Shown: positions 1-9,445 of the stretch, piece after piece
How the letters are laid out: each line of letters starts with the position of its first letter
Numbering within the stretch: the stretch's first letter is position 1
Assembly (NCBI GenBank): GCA_022818135.1
Contig: JAFMSR010000013.1
Span: forward strand, 23,458,207 to 23,522,206
Length of the DNA: 64,000 bases
Direction: 5' to 3'
Origin: Saxidomus purpurata
Lineage: Eukaryota > Mollusca > Bivalvia > Venerida > Veneridae
The notes under the pieces: generated by a model
The model's input: only the letters and a program-made list of their open reading frames with translations
Databases searched by the model: none
What the model was told of the DNA's origin: nothing
Position numbers and translations under genes: made by a program

Positions 1-114
1 TGTGAATGTCACTTATCGTTCACTTCTACCTTATAATTCCTGCTGTAGTGAATGGAGGTTTAGAGATAGTTTGTTCTTTTTTGCCTTTGTTTCATTTTCT
101 ATTTGTTGTTTTTA

Positions 115-300
115 TTTTGCGGAGATCATAATTTGAACAACCTTGGAAGAAGTGGAAGAGGTCCACCTTGGAAGAAGTGGAAGAGGTCCACTAGAATATG
201 CTGCATGCCAAATATCGGAGCTGTAGGCATTGTGATTGCAGAAAAGGTTTTAAAAGTGTTCTCTACTATTTTGTGGCTCAAAGCCATGGTGGCTTCGAAT
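115..300 (-). repeat. Fragment of the 166-bp-monomer repeat family
   Basis: This stretch matches, in reverse orientation, the monomers of the element at 45415-46705: the same order of 'gaacaatcttggtagagg', a 'ctagacaatgctacatgcc'-like block and a 'ggtttcagagaagaag'-like block. It carries a local direct duplication of about 25 bp ('ggaagaagtggaagaggtcc' twice near 147-192). No coding content is supported; a short open frame here is incidental. Confidence 0.6.
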
Positions 301-966
301 AAATATACAGTTTCTTGAGTACTGACTAGAAAACTACAGCAGGAGTAGGTTCCTTAAACTTTGTTTATGAACAGTAGATGTTTCTATTGATTTAGGTCAG
401 TCAGCTAGAATCTAGAAATGAACATTTCAATAGTTCTAGTAATAACCGCAGAGTATTTAGCCATTTTCTCATTGCATCAGATTTAGTATTGAACAAACAT
501 TCAACACACAATCTGCATTTTCTCCACGCAAAGGCATCTCCTAGTAATTGTGTAATCCCCAAATATATCATTGATGAATTTAAACATGTTCCCTTCTCAC
601 CTTATTTGTAACGTTTAGCAGTATGACTATGTGACTTTCACACAGTTGAGTATGGACCACTTTCAATACAATGTTTATTGTATATCCACAGAAGAGATGA
701 AACAACCGGCATGTCCGCTCTTTCAGTACTTTGATTTACATTTTACCATAGTAAAGATCGTTTCGTTTATCAGTTTATCAGCTAAGTCCTAACAATACCT
801 TTCCATTTATAGAAACTTTACATGATTCCACTAGATCTTAAGGTCATGCTTATCTCTTTACAAACACTTATTATTATTATAATAAGATAATCGGATTTTA
901 CATGATGTACTAAATGGTAATAAATTGTTGTAGTAGGTAAACTATTGCAGTTTTAAACTTTTCGCC

Positions 967-2715
967 ATGGAATTCCTCGCCCTGTCGGTATTTTCGATTT
1001 TTGCCTTCATCTGCCACACTACGCGAGGGGACAGTGACATTTTACAGCAGCTTGTTGTCAGAATTGAAGCACTTGAAAAGCAGGGTAAAATCTTTATCTA
1101 TTATGGTTAAACAAAACGCACAAATTCAACGCATCAGTTTTTGTTTTTGATTTATTTCGAGACACAGTTCAACATGCGTTTGATAAAAAGATCAAATATT
1201 TGTTAAGAAGTAAAATAGTAATATCTACTTTAATATATCCTAAAACACAGGTTCTCTAATGCACACATGATGGCAAGCTATAGGATATTGTTTGTAATGT
1301 TTTTACATTTATCCGATTAATTTCGGATATTTTATGAATCGTATGTCGCCATGTTTAGCTATACAAAATGTCCAGATGCATATTTGGTAATTACTTAAGT
1401 CCAGTCTCATTAATTGAAACTTTTAATAGAGATAAAGATATTCATGTTTGGAATCGGCCAATACATTAATAAATCTAAATTACCCGGTATCGATAATTAT
1501 ATCAAGGATTTTGTGTTTTGTTTTAATAAAAAATGAAATGATATGAAGACATAGGAAAAACAGAAACTAAGCAGAAAATAAGCACTGGGAATGCATAAGT
1601 AAAGATATAAGTCACGAATTCTATCAGAAAGGTTCAATAATGTTCTAAATAATAATTATCATATTTGTTTAACAGACGATAACCATGCACACATACAAGA
1701 CGAGCTTAAATATGAACTTCGCGAGACAAAAGAAAAAGTCCGTCAACAAGATGAACTTATTCACGCCCTCAGGACTGAACTGATTCGTACGAAGCTTGAC
1801 ATTGCCAACAAAGAAAATAGGATTGCATTGCTTGAGAAGCAGGTTAAAACGCCTAATGCTTCTGCAAAAGTAGCTAAAGGAAAAGTCAGACAGCGACCTG
1901 CCATAAAAGGAAAATATGACCTAAACACGACAACCCCAGAATTAAAAGACGACACTACGAAGCGGAGAAATGTTTTCGTCTCAGAAAATCCACGTCATAG
2001 TAAGCACACTTTTAGTTTCGGTTTTGTCTTAACAGAAATAAATATTTATTAGGTAATTGTAAAGCGGATAGCGCTGTGGGGGTCGATTTGATCCATGATG
2101 TACCATTAAAGAGAAAGATTTTGAAACACATTATGAATTGATACGTTATATATTTTTAGCACATTCACATTTCAAACTACTTCAAAAAGTACATTAATTT
2201 TCAAAGACCTTTAAAGCATACACTTCTCTTGAGAGATGACATTGACCACGATTTGTTTTACATTTGCAGAACGTATTATTCGTCCTACAAGATTTCTTGG
2301 ACAACCCGTGGCATTCCATGCTGTTAGCAACCAACTACAGCACCATCTCGGCATTCACCAGTCGATCCTTTTCGAGATGGTTATCACAAATATTGGAAAA
2401 GCATTCCATGTAAATCATGGGACATTTATAGCGCCAACTCATGGCATTTACATATTTTCTGTATCTGCAGCAAGTGCAGGTGAAGCTGCCCATTTAACCA
2501 TTGCAACAGAACTGGTAAAAGACGGATCTTTACTTGCCAAAACATACTCGAAGAGTGACACTGGTTACTTTGACCAGGGTTCTGTCACGGTTCTAACTGA
2601 GCTTCAAAGTGGTAACGAAGTTTGGGTTCGCTTAAATCATCCAGCTGATACTACATTAGGAGGAAGTTATTATTCTTCATTTACTGGAATGTTGCTGCAC
2701 GAGTATGAAGTGTAA
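967..2715 (+). CDS. Secreted coiled-coil C1q-domain protein, type I (295 aa, 3 exons)
   Basis: Proposed exons are 967-1084, 1676-1999 and 2270-2715 (118 + 324 + 446 nt = 296 codons with the TAA stop). Donors are cagg|gtaaaa and cata|gtaagc; acceptors are tttaacag and tttgcag. All phases agree and give one open frame. Residues 1-21 form a hydrophobic signal peptide (MEFLALSVFSIFAFICHTTR) ending near the Gly before DSD. Residues 24-95 are heptad-rich and charged (DELKYELRETKEKVRQQDEL), predicting a coiled-coil stalk. A basic Ser/Thr-rich linker follows. Residues about 155-295 are a C1q jelly roll, recognised by PVAFHAV, the NIGKAFHVNHGTFIAPTHGI block (bivalve C1q consensus: gNaYn...G.F.aP..GiY.FsvsA) and the terminal SSFTGMLLHE. 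There is no collagen repeat, as is usual for molluscan C1qDC proteins. Likely a secreted, trimeric pattern-recognition molecule (inference). The start is the first ATG and is conserved in the paralogue at 41979. No TATA box was convincing. Confidence 0.87.
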
Positions 2716-2856
2716 AATTCACAAAGAATTGAAATGACAATTAACTTTTACGGTTATTCGAACACTGGTCAGGCTGTCCATCTTACATTAATGGATGATA
2801 TATACATGTAGTAAACTTACATAGCGCATTTGTATAGCTCAAAAATAGTAAAGGGG

Positions 2857-2862
2857 AATAAA
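2857..2862 (+). promoter_or_regulatory. Candidate polyadenylation signal of the type I C1q gene
   Basis: An AATAAA hexamer lies 142 nt after the TAA stop of the gene at 967-2715, just before the inverted end of the repeat nest at 2861. The motif is common in AT-rich DNA, so use is only plausible. Confidence 0.35.
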
Positions 2863-3065
2863 TTTGAACAGAAATGAAACAGTATTTTCAGTATCACCAA
2901 CATCTGTAGTTTCAGAAACAACAAAGTTCCCAAAAGTTCCATTGATGGAAATAGTTTTTTTTCAAGGTCAAGGTCACGCCCTTTAAATGTTAAATAGGGT
3001 TAAGTTCCCATAATTAAAATTAAAAGCCAATACCAGAAATTCCTACTGTAAAAAAAGATGGGGGA

Positions 3066-3690
3066 GTGAGTGGGACATATTTCAAGTAAATGCGCTGGTG
3101 TTTGGTCCGAAAGACCACACACGCAACAGTTTTAGTTTTTCAAACATATGTATAAGCATTGAGCCTGTTGTGTCCTGTACTGAATACTGAATTGCTTGTT
3201 CCCTTTTGTCTAGTTGATGGTAGTCATCTTTCTGCCTCTATACTCTTGTGAGAATCTTAGTTACCGTGAGCCTTAATATTTTCATAAGTGACTCTATTGA
3301 GTGACTGGTCGCTCCTTACCCCTTGATTTGCCAATTGCTCTGCCATCCCATTGTCATAAACACCATAGTGTTTTTGTATGCATCCATTTGCGTGACACAT
3401 TTTGCTTCTCGCTGAACCTGTTATGTTCTTGGGCAAGGGATGGCAATTTGACATAAGCCAATGCTTTATGGACTGATATAGCATGTGTTTGAACGACTAC
3501 CCGATGATAGTCCTTTTCTGACTAGTCAGCTGCTTTCGATGCTGTATGATGGCTTCTATTTCTGCTTTGTAGTTGTAACAGTGATTGCCTGCTTGTATGC
3601 TAACTATCTCTGACTCACCAGTTTTGTACATTGTGAAAATACCAGCACAGCCATGTTGTATAGCAGCTGTAGCAGTCTGAGTACATATAC
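3066..3690 (-). pseudogene. Decayed 3' end of a non-LTR retrotransposon (RNase H plus Cys tail)
   Basis: Read on the minus strand, the translation contains an RNase H-like N-terminal part (YNYKAEIEAIIQHR near 3540-3590, which resembles 'tNyraEveAl'). Next comes a stretch resembling the 'PAHcGi.GNe.AD.LAk.G' motif (YGVYDNGMAEQLANQGVR near 3310-3370). A C-terminal CCVCGLSDQTPAHLLEICP block (3070-3125) is typical of the tail after RNase H in several metazoan non-LTR elements. Frameshifts and stops, for example near 3500, break it, and no reverse transcriptase domain precedes it within the nest. It is a dead 5'-truncated copy. The family assignment is from motif resemblance only. Confidence 0.62.
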
Positions 3691-3726
3691 GTCTATGTCT
3701 CTGATGTTATAAGAACCAATAATTTC

Positions 3727-4045
3727 GTGACAAAATCCAAATACAAAAAGAGGCATAACTATGTCAAATATGATCTTGACCCATAAAATTTGGTGACATC
3801 ATGACCCTTTTGTCATAAGCTATACAATTTGAAAGTTTGATGAAGAAATCTTAAGAAATGGCAAAGTCATAGCCAACATTAGGTTCACGTGACAAAATCT
3901 AAGTACAAAATGAGCATGACTGTCAAAAATGGCCTTGACCTGCAAAATTGGGCGGCATCATGAGCCTTTTGTCATAAGCAATTCAATTTGAAAGTTTGAT
4001 GAAGCTTAAGAAATGGCAAGGTTCTAGCCAATGTTAAGTTTTTCT
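3727..4045. repeat. Two-copy 162-bp tandem repeat
   Basis: 'gtgacaaaatc' begins at 3727 and again at 3889. Both copies share the blocks 'cttttgtcataagc', 'aatttgaaagtttgatgaag' and 'aagaaatggcaa'. The array ends in 'gacgtactgacggactgg', a tail I associate with mollusc repeat elements. Non-coding. Confidence 0.65.
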
Positions 4046-4089
4046 GACGTACTGACGGACTGGTCCAACTGATAGACAAAGCGATCCCT

Positions 4090-4870
4090 ATGTTTCGCAT
4101 TTTCTCTGAAAGGGCGACACAAAAATGAAATATAGAAAATGTGATTTCAAACATAAAAATATCATGAAAATTACCCAAAATAGATCGTGAGTGCGGAAAA
4201 AATTCGCTAAGATATTTAATTCATAGGTACAGTAGATTTCAATAAAACTAGATAATAACATAAAACCGAATTGAAAATGAACAAAAAAAAAATACAACTT
4301 CAGAAATACCACTTAGAACATCAAAAATGGATGAAAATGCCCCCAAAATTGGATGAATATAAATATTTTTTTCAACCACGTATGTTTTAATTCAAAGCTT
4401 AAGTAGTTTGAATTGAAAAACAAAAACAGCATAAATATGAATTGACAATCATCAAAAATAGAATTAAAATTACAGAAATGTCCACTTAAAACGGCAAAAA
4501 AGCACAAAACTGCCCCAAAAAGTTGATGCATTTGGACAATATTTACACAAAAAGTTTTTATTGAATAGTTATAGTAGTTCTGAATCGAAAAATAAAACAA
4601 ACACAAATATTTGTTGACAATAATCAAAATAAGACATAAAACTACAAAAATTCCCACTTAAAACGACAAAAAAGCATGAAAATGCCCCAAAACGTAAGTG
4701 AATATGGACAATTTTCACCCAATTTTTTTTATTACATAGTTATAGTAGTTTTGAATTGAAAAATGAAAACAACATAAAAAGTTGTTGACAATAATCAAAA
4801 TAAGAAATATAATTGCAGAAATTCCCACCTAAAACATTGAAAAACATGAAAATACCCAAAAATAACATTT
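4090..4870. repeat. Tandem array, period about 170 bp, over 4 copies
   Basis: The block 'aaaatgccccaaaa' or a close variant recurs near 4165, 4338, 4513, 4683 and 4852, each followed about 60-70 bp later by 'tagttatagtagttttgaat' or a relative and then by 'ttgacaataatcaaaataag'. Spacing is 169-175 bp. The copies differ by point changes and small indels, so this is an old satellite-like array. Open frames on the minus strand here are products of the AT-rich repeat. Confidence 0.7.
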
Positions 4871-5039
4871 CCACCACACAAATCAATGGGAACTTCTCTT
4901 TATGTTAAAAGATAGTCAATTTGCAAAGTTATGGTGAAGGATTCATTTCTGTTCAAATTTTTTCCCGGTCCAACCCCAGAATGACTGTACTAATTCTTCA
5001 TAAATAAGATTTCAACCGAATTGTTTGAAATCATAGTAA

Positions 5040-6990
5040 TTCTACTCTCAAAATGCGTTGCATAAATTTCAGAAAACCAAATGATACTATTCATTTCAAT
5101 AAGCAAAACAAGTCAAAATTTGTATCATTCTCAGTGTTTGCAGTTGGCTCTTGGCTTTGTTTCTGTAAAGAATTGCATGGGCCTTTACTGCATTTCTTGT
5201 CGGATCAAGCTGTTCTTTGAGATATCTATGTTTCAAATGACTGCTGACAAAACTTGAAGACCAAAATCTAACTATCCATGTTAATAACTCATGTTTTATT
5301 ATTGTTAGCAAATAATGATTAAGTTTTGTACCGTGTTCTTGTTTCTACTGGCACTGAGCAATGTTTATGTTTATTTTGTGTATATAATACCTTTTTATAA
5401 TGAATTGAGTTTTAAGTATGTTCATGTTGTGTCGTATAGTGCATACATGTTTGGGCTACAACACAACCTGTGTCTTTATACAATCAGGTCGCGTTTTTTT
5501 GTACTTGAAATCTACCGAAAAATCTTTTAAATCTTTTTATATTTTGTTCATCTTAAGGTGTCCATAATCATACCAATGAATACATGTAACTAGTTTTTCT
5601 GTCATGCTCCGGTAAGGACAAATTGCATAGAGAATGCCACAGAAATAGCCTGTTGTACAATGTACGATGTAGCATTCTGCACTTTGTCTCAATGTTCTTT
5701 AATAAGTTTAAACTCATTCCGATCAATTTAATAACTGTTTTGAAGTTATATTCCGGATTTTATTCATAGAGCACGGACAAAAATACACAGGAAAATATCA
5801 AATATATTGTACTAGCTAAAGACTATTGATCGTTGCATTTAACAACCTATAAAATAAAACGTATACCAAGTTTCTCTATTCTCAAAGTGGTAATGAAGTT
5901 TGTGTTCGTTTAACGTACCCAGCTGATACAACATTAGGCTCAGGTTATTTTTCTTCATTTACTTGAATGTTGCTGCACGAATTTAAAGTGTGAAAACAAC
6001 AAAGAATTGAAATAGAAAATTAAATTTGACGGATTAGTTTTCTCTTGATATTCGAACACTGGTCAGGATCTGTCAGTCAAGCTGTCGATTTTACATTATA
6101 TGACGCACATATAAATCAGTAAGTCATTTTTATATAAGACGTAAATTTTTTATTTGATATCATTGTAATTCTCCTATCAAAATGCGCTGCACAAAAGATC
6201 AGATGTTACTGTTCATGTCAATAAGCAAACAAGTCAAATTTATATCATTTTTAATGAAAACACCAAGTGTTTGCGATTGGGTCTTGACATTTTCTTAATC
6301 CTTTTCTGTCTTTAAAGATATACATGGGCCTTTAATGACTTTTATGTCGGAACTAGCTGTTCTTTGAGCTATCTATGTTTAAAATGACTCATTACAAAAT
6401 TAAAGAACTGTAGACCAGAGTCTTACTTAACATGATGATAACTCATGTAACGTTTGTTATTGTTAGCATTGGCAAATAATAATTTCATTTTGTACTGTGT
6501 TCTGGTTTCTATTGGCTCTGTGAAATGATAGCGTTTACTTTGAGTGCCAAATATCATTTTGAAATGGATCGTGATTTAAGCATGGTCATGTCATAAAGTT
6601 TATACATACTTTTACAATTTTGAAGCGACAACACATCATACGTATATACAATCAGGTCGTGTTTTTTCTATTTCAAATCTACAGACTGAAATTCTTTGTA
6701 TATATTTTTTGTCTCGCAGTGTCCCTTCTCATACCATGAAGTATCAACGAAAAATTTTACTTAGTATTCCTGTCATGCTCCGAAAAAGACAAATTGCACA
6801 GAGAATGCCACAGAAACAGAGCACTGTTTGCGTCACCCCTTCTCAATGTGCCTAATATGTTTTAACTAATTCCCATCAATTGTATTTGAGTGATATTCCG
6901 GATGTGATTCATAGTAAACACGAACACGGGTAAAACTATATGCACGTCCATAATTATCAAGCCATTGGATATGGCAATGTAATATACAGC
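5040..6990. repeat. Local duplication of intergenic sequence, two copies
   Basis: Blocks such as 'agctgttctttgag', 'aactcatgt...ttattgttag', 'gtgttctggtttctattggc' and 'caatcaggtcgtgttttt' occur in the same order at about 5040-5830 and 6165-6960. The same sequence recurs a third time at about 45110-45410 and 46910-47450, where it is split by the element at 45415-46705. The duplication probably arose together with the C1q remnant at 5878. Confidence 0.65.
5878..5993 (+). pseudogene. Remnant of a type I C1q gene (last part of exon 3)
   Basis: The translation matches the C-terminal end of the type I protein: LQSGNEVCVRLTYPADTTLG then YFSSFT, an in-frame stop replacing the Gly of SFTGMLLHE, then MLLHEFKV and a stop. 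The 3' flank (aaagaattgaaat...ggattagttttctcttgata) also matches the flank of the genes at 967 and 41979. Nothing upstream of about 5878 aligns, so the first two exons and most of the domain are missing. It shows that a further type I gene once stood here. Confidence 0.8.
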
Positions 6991-7620
6991 GTTGTGACAC
7001 CCTTCAAAAGTCAAGAAAAATACCCAAAACATTTTACGAGTAGCGGAAAATCATTAATCGTTGCATTAAACAACCTATAATCTTAAAAGTCCATCAATTT
7101 TCTCTGTTGCATATAATTAGTAATTATGATAAGGAGAACAATATAATAGCACGCTTGCACAATGTTCTTCATTTTCAGTTTCTGAAAACGCGTTGTTTTT
7201 GTTTTTCACGCGACTTACAACATTCCAAAATATCTATGCTGATAGTAAACATTTCTATACCTACTTCTAAGGAAAAAACACCAATTATCTCCGAATGAAC
7301 ACGTCTTTGATCTTGGAAACCAAACAATTTGAATTAGTATCTTACATCATCCCGAAAATTGTAATTATTCTTTGACGATTATGGTAATTTGTTGTTTACT
7401 TGAAACAGTAGTCACTCAAAAGCTTAATAATAACATCATTTTGAAACCTAATGAACATGTGTACACTTAAAGGGAAAAGGGAGTGCCCCATTTGTGACTG
7501 CTATCAATCAAATCCTTTAAGTCTTGGCAGCAGTACATTAAATTCACTCTTCGTACACTGGCGTGAGATATTTTGCACTGCCTCATTTACCACTTAAACA
7601 ACACACAGAGAGAACTCAAG

Positions 7621-9445
7621 ATGTACAGAGAAGCCTTCATATGTTTATTTCTAACTTTAAATCCAATTTCTGGAGAAGAACCCGTTTGCTCCAAGTTTCA
7701 CTATGAGGAACAAACCTTAGAAAAAATGATAAGACAGGAAATTTTTGTGACAAAAATGAAAGAGGATCTTGACGCGACACAAAAGCTCGTGAGTGAAGTT
7801 TTAGCGGATCTTAACAATGAAAGAAACAAATTGCAAGTGGACCTCGATCGCATGGAAACTCAGAACAAGGAAATGCTTGAGAAATATGCTGTGGAATTTG
7901 AGAAAATTCAAGGTATTTTATACACTATACTTACTTCGGTTATATTAGCTCTATCTGTGAACTTTATATATATGAAAAATATTTGTATAGATTTTGAAAA
8001 TTAATAGACATGGATACATGTAGTATCTAGCTTTACAATTACATTGACATTTTGCGCTTCCGGGCCGATCATTAAATCTAGGTGAAATGTAACTTTTGTG
8101 TTTTTTCTGTAAGCTTTAGAAAATTTAACATTCATGTATGACCATTTAAAGTAGATATTATGTTGAAGATATTATGTTGAATTTTTAAATACATCTTAAT
8201 TAATTTTCTTAAAATGAGCTTTACATCAATACTAATAGATAATAACTCCAGAAACAAGTTTAGTTTGCAATGTTTTCAGTTTACCTTGAAAACGTCTGTT
8301 TTGCTCCGATTGTCATGTCAAAAGCTCATGTTTTTATGACAATTGTATTTTTAGTTAAAGATTCCTATTATCCCTAAAACATTTAAAATGTGGCTATTCC
8401 CTGCTGCCAACCATGTCTCTTTATTTGAGAAAGGTTGGCAGTTTTTTCCGAATGATTTTGAATACTAGTTCTTCCCAGGAACAACTATTAGGTAAACTGT
8501 CCGCTCTTAAAATGACCAAAAACACGGTTGAAACTCCTACATCAACAACAAGCGTGGCTTTTTACCAATGTATGTTTAGTTAAAATAAAGGGCGATTGCA
8601 TCAAACTGCCATAAGGAAGCTTACATAATCACCTCAATGTTTTTGCAACTGTTCTTCAGATAATATGAAGAAATCTTCAAAATTCTAAATGAGAACTTTG
8701 AAATTCGACATTGGATCTAAAAAATTTAAGATGTTAATATGAAAGTTCAACATACTGTCTTTTAGTTCAAGGTATTAACTTTGTTGAAAGTGAGAATGCA
8801 CCTCACCTTGTTGCAGTGCTTCAAGGGGGTTATTTATCAAAGCAACATAACTTTCATGTGTGCTCCCGTTCGATATTGAAATAATATGTTTAATCGAATT
8901 GTCCTATGTAGATATAAGTGACAGTCACGGCACATGGAAAATGTAACAGCTAAATCACAATTCGTTTATTGACAAAATTAGAGCACACCATTACTTATAT
9001 TCTTATTTCTCACGTGATCTTATTTTCAGGTACGACCACTACACCTGTTGTCGCCTTCAAAGCACACAAGATTGCTGATAAGAGTCTGGTAGACAACAGA
9101 GTGATGATTTTTAGCGAAAATCTACTCAGTAAAGGTGATGCGTACAACAACCAAACCAGTTTATTTGTTGCTCCTGTTCGGGGGATCTATCTTTTCACAT
9201 CTCAGATATGTGTAGCAGCCGATGACTGGGTGTATTTCGGTATTATACTTGAAGACAACCTGATATCACATTTTGCTGGCGGAGATAGCAGTGGGGGCTG
9301 TTTCACATTTGATGCTATCGCAACTGTTGATGTTGGGCAGAAAGTTTTCGTAAAATGCACTAGTCATTGCAGCGGAGATAAAATTTGGGAAGACGGCAAC
9401 CTTGCTACTAGTAGTTTCTCTGGGATACTCTTACATAAAATATAA
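7621..9445 (+). CDS. Secreted coiled-coil C1q-domain protein, type II copy 1 (235 aa, 2 exons)
   Basis: Exons are 7621-7912 and 9030-9445 (292 + 416 nt). The donor is attcaag|gtattt, the acceptor tattttcag, and the intron is phase 1. Residues 1-18 are a signal peptide ending LNPISG. Cys23 lies just after it and could link chains. Residues 28-96 form a charged coiled coil (TLEKMIRQE, DLNNERNKLQVDL). Residues 102-235 are a C1q domain: VVAFKAHK, NKG/SKGDAYNNQT, LFVAPVRGIYLF and the terminal SSFSGILLHKI. Cys158, Cys188, Cys207 and Cys211 lie inside the domain and are kept in all four copies, which is unusual for a C1q fold. The ATG at 7621 was chosen because it starts the signal peptide and the frame above it is not collinear between copies. 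The intron carries a SINE core. Likely a humoral recognition protein, by family. Confidence 0.9.
8400..8611 (+). mobile_element. SINE core (tRNA head missing), intronic, unit 1
   Basis: The segment matches the body of the full tRNA-derived SINE at 60770-61020: 'tctttatttgagaaaggttgg', then 'ctagttcttcccaggaac', then 'ggtaaactgtccgc' and 'caaaaacacggttgaaac'. The tRNA-like head is absent or unrecognisable. Equivalent copies lie in the same intron position of units 2, 3 and 4, so the insertion predates the duplications. Confidence 0.65.

Larger units (their letters stand above)
2861..4959. repeat. Repeat nest bounded by inverted ends
   Basis: A 17-nt sequence (aatttgaacagaaatga, 2861-2877) recurs as an exact reverse complement at 4943-4959, and similarity extends a little inward (agttccattgatg near 2938 against its inverse near 4885). 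Between the two arms are a decayed retrotransposon tail, a 162-bp two-copy tandem repeat and a roughly 170-bp tandem array. The arrangement suggests a composite or nested element inserted in the type I gene's 3' flank. No intact transposase gene is visible. Confidence 0.5.

Noticed and set aside
4313..4657. 114-codon minus-strand hydrophobic frame
   Set aside because: It lies inside the roughly 170-bp tandem array and its Phe/Leu/Ile content simply reflects A-rich plus-strand monomers.
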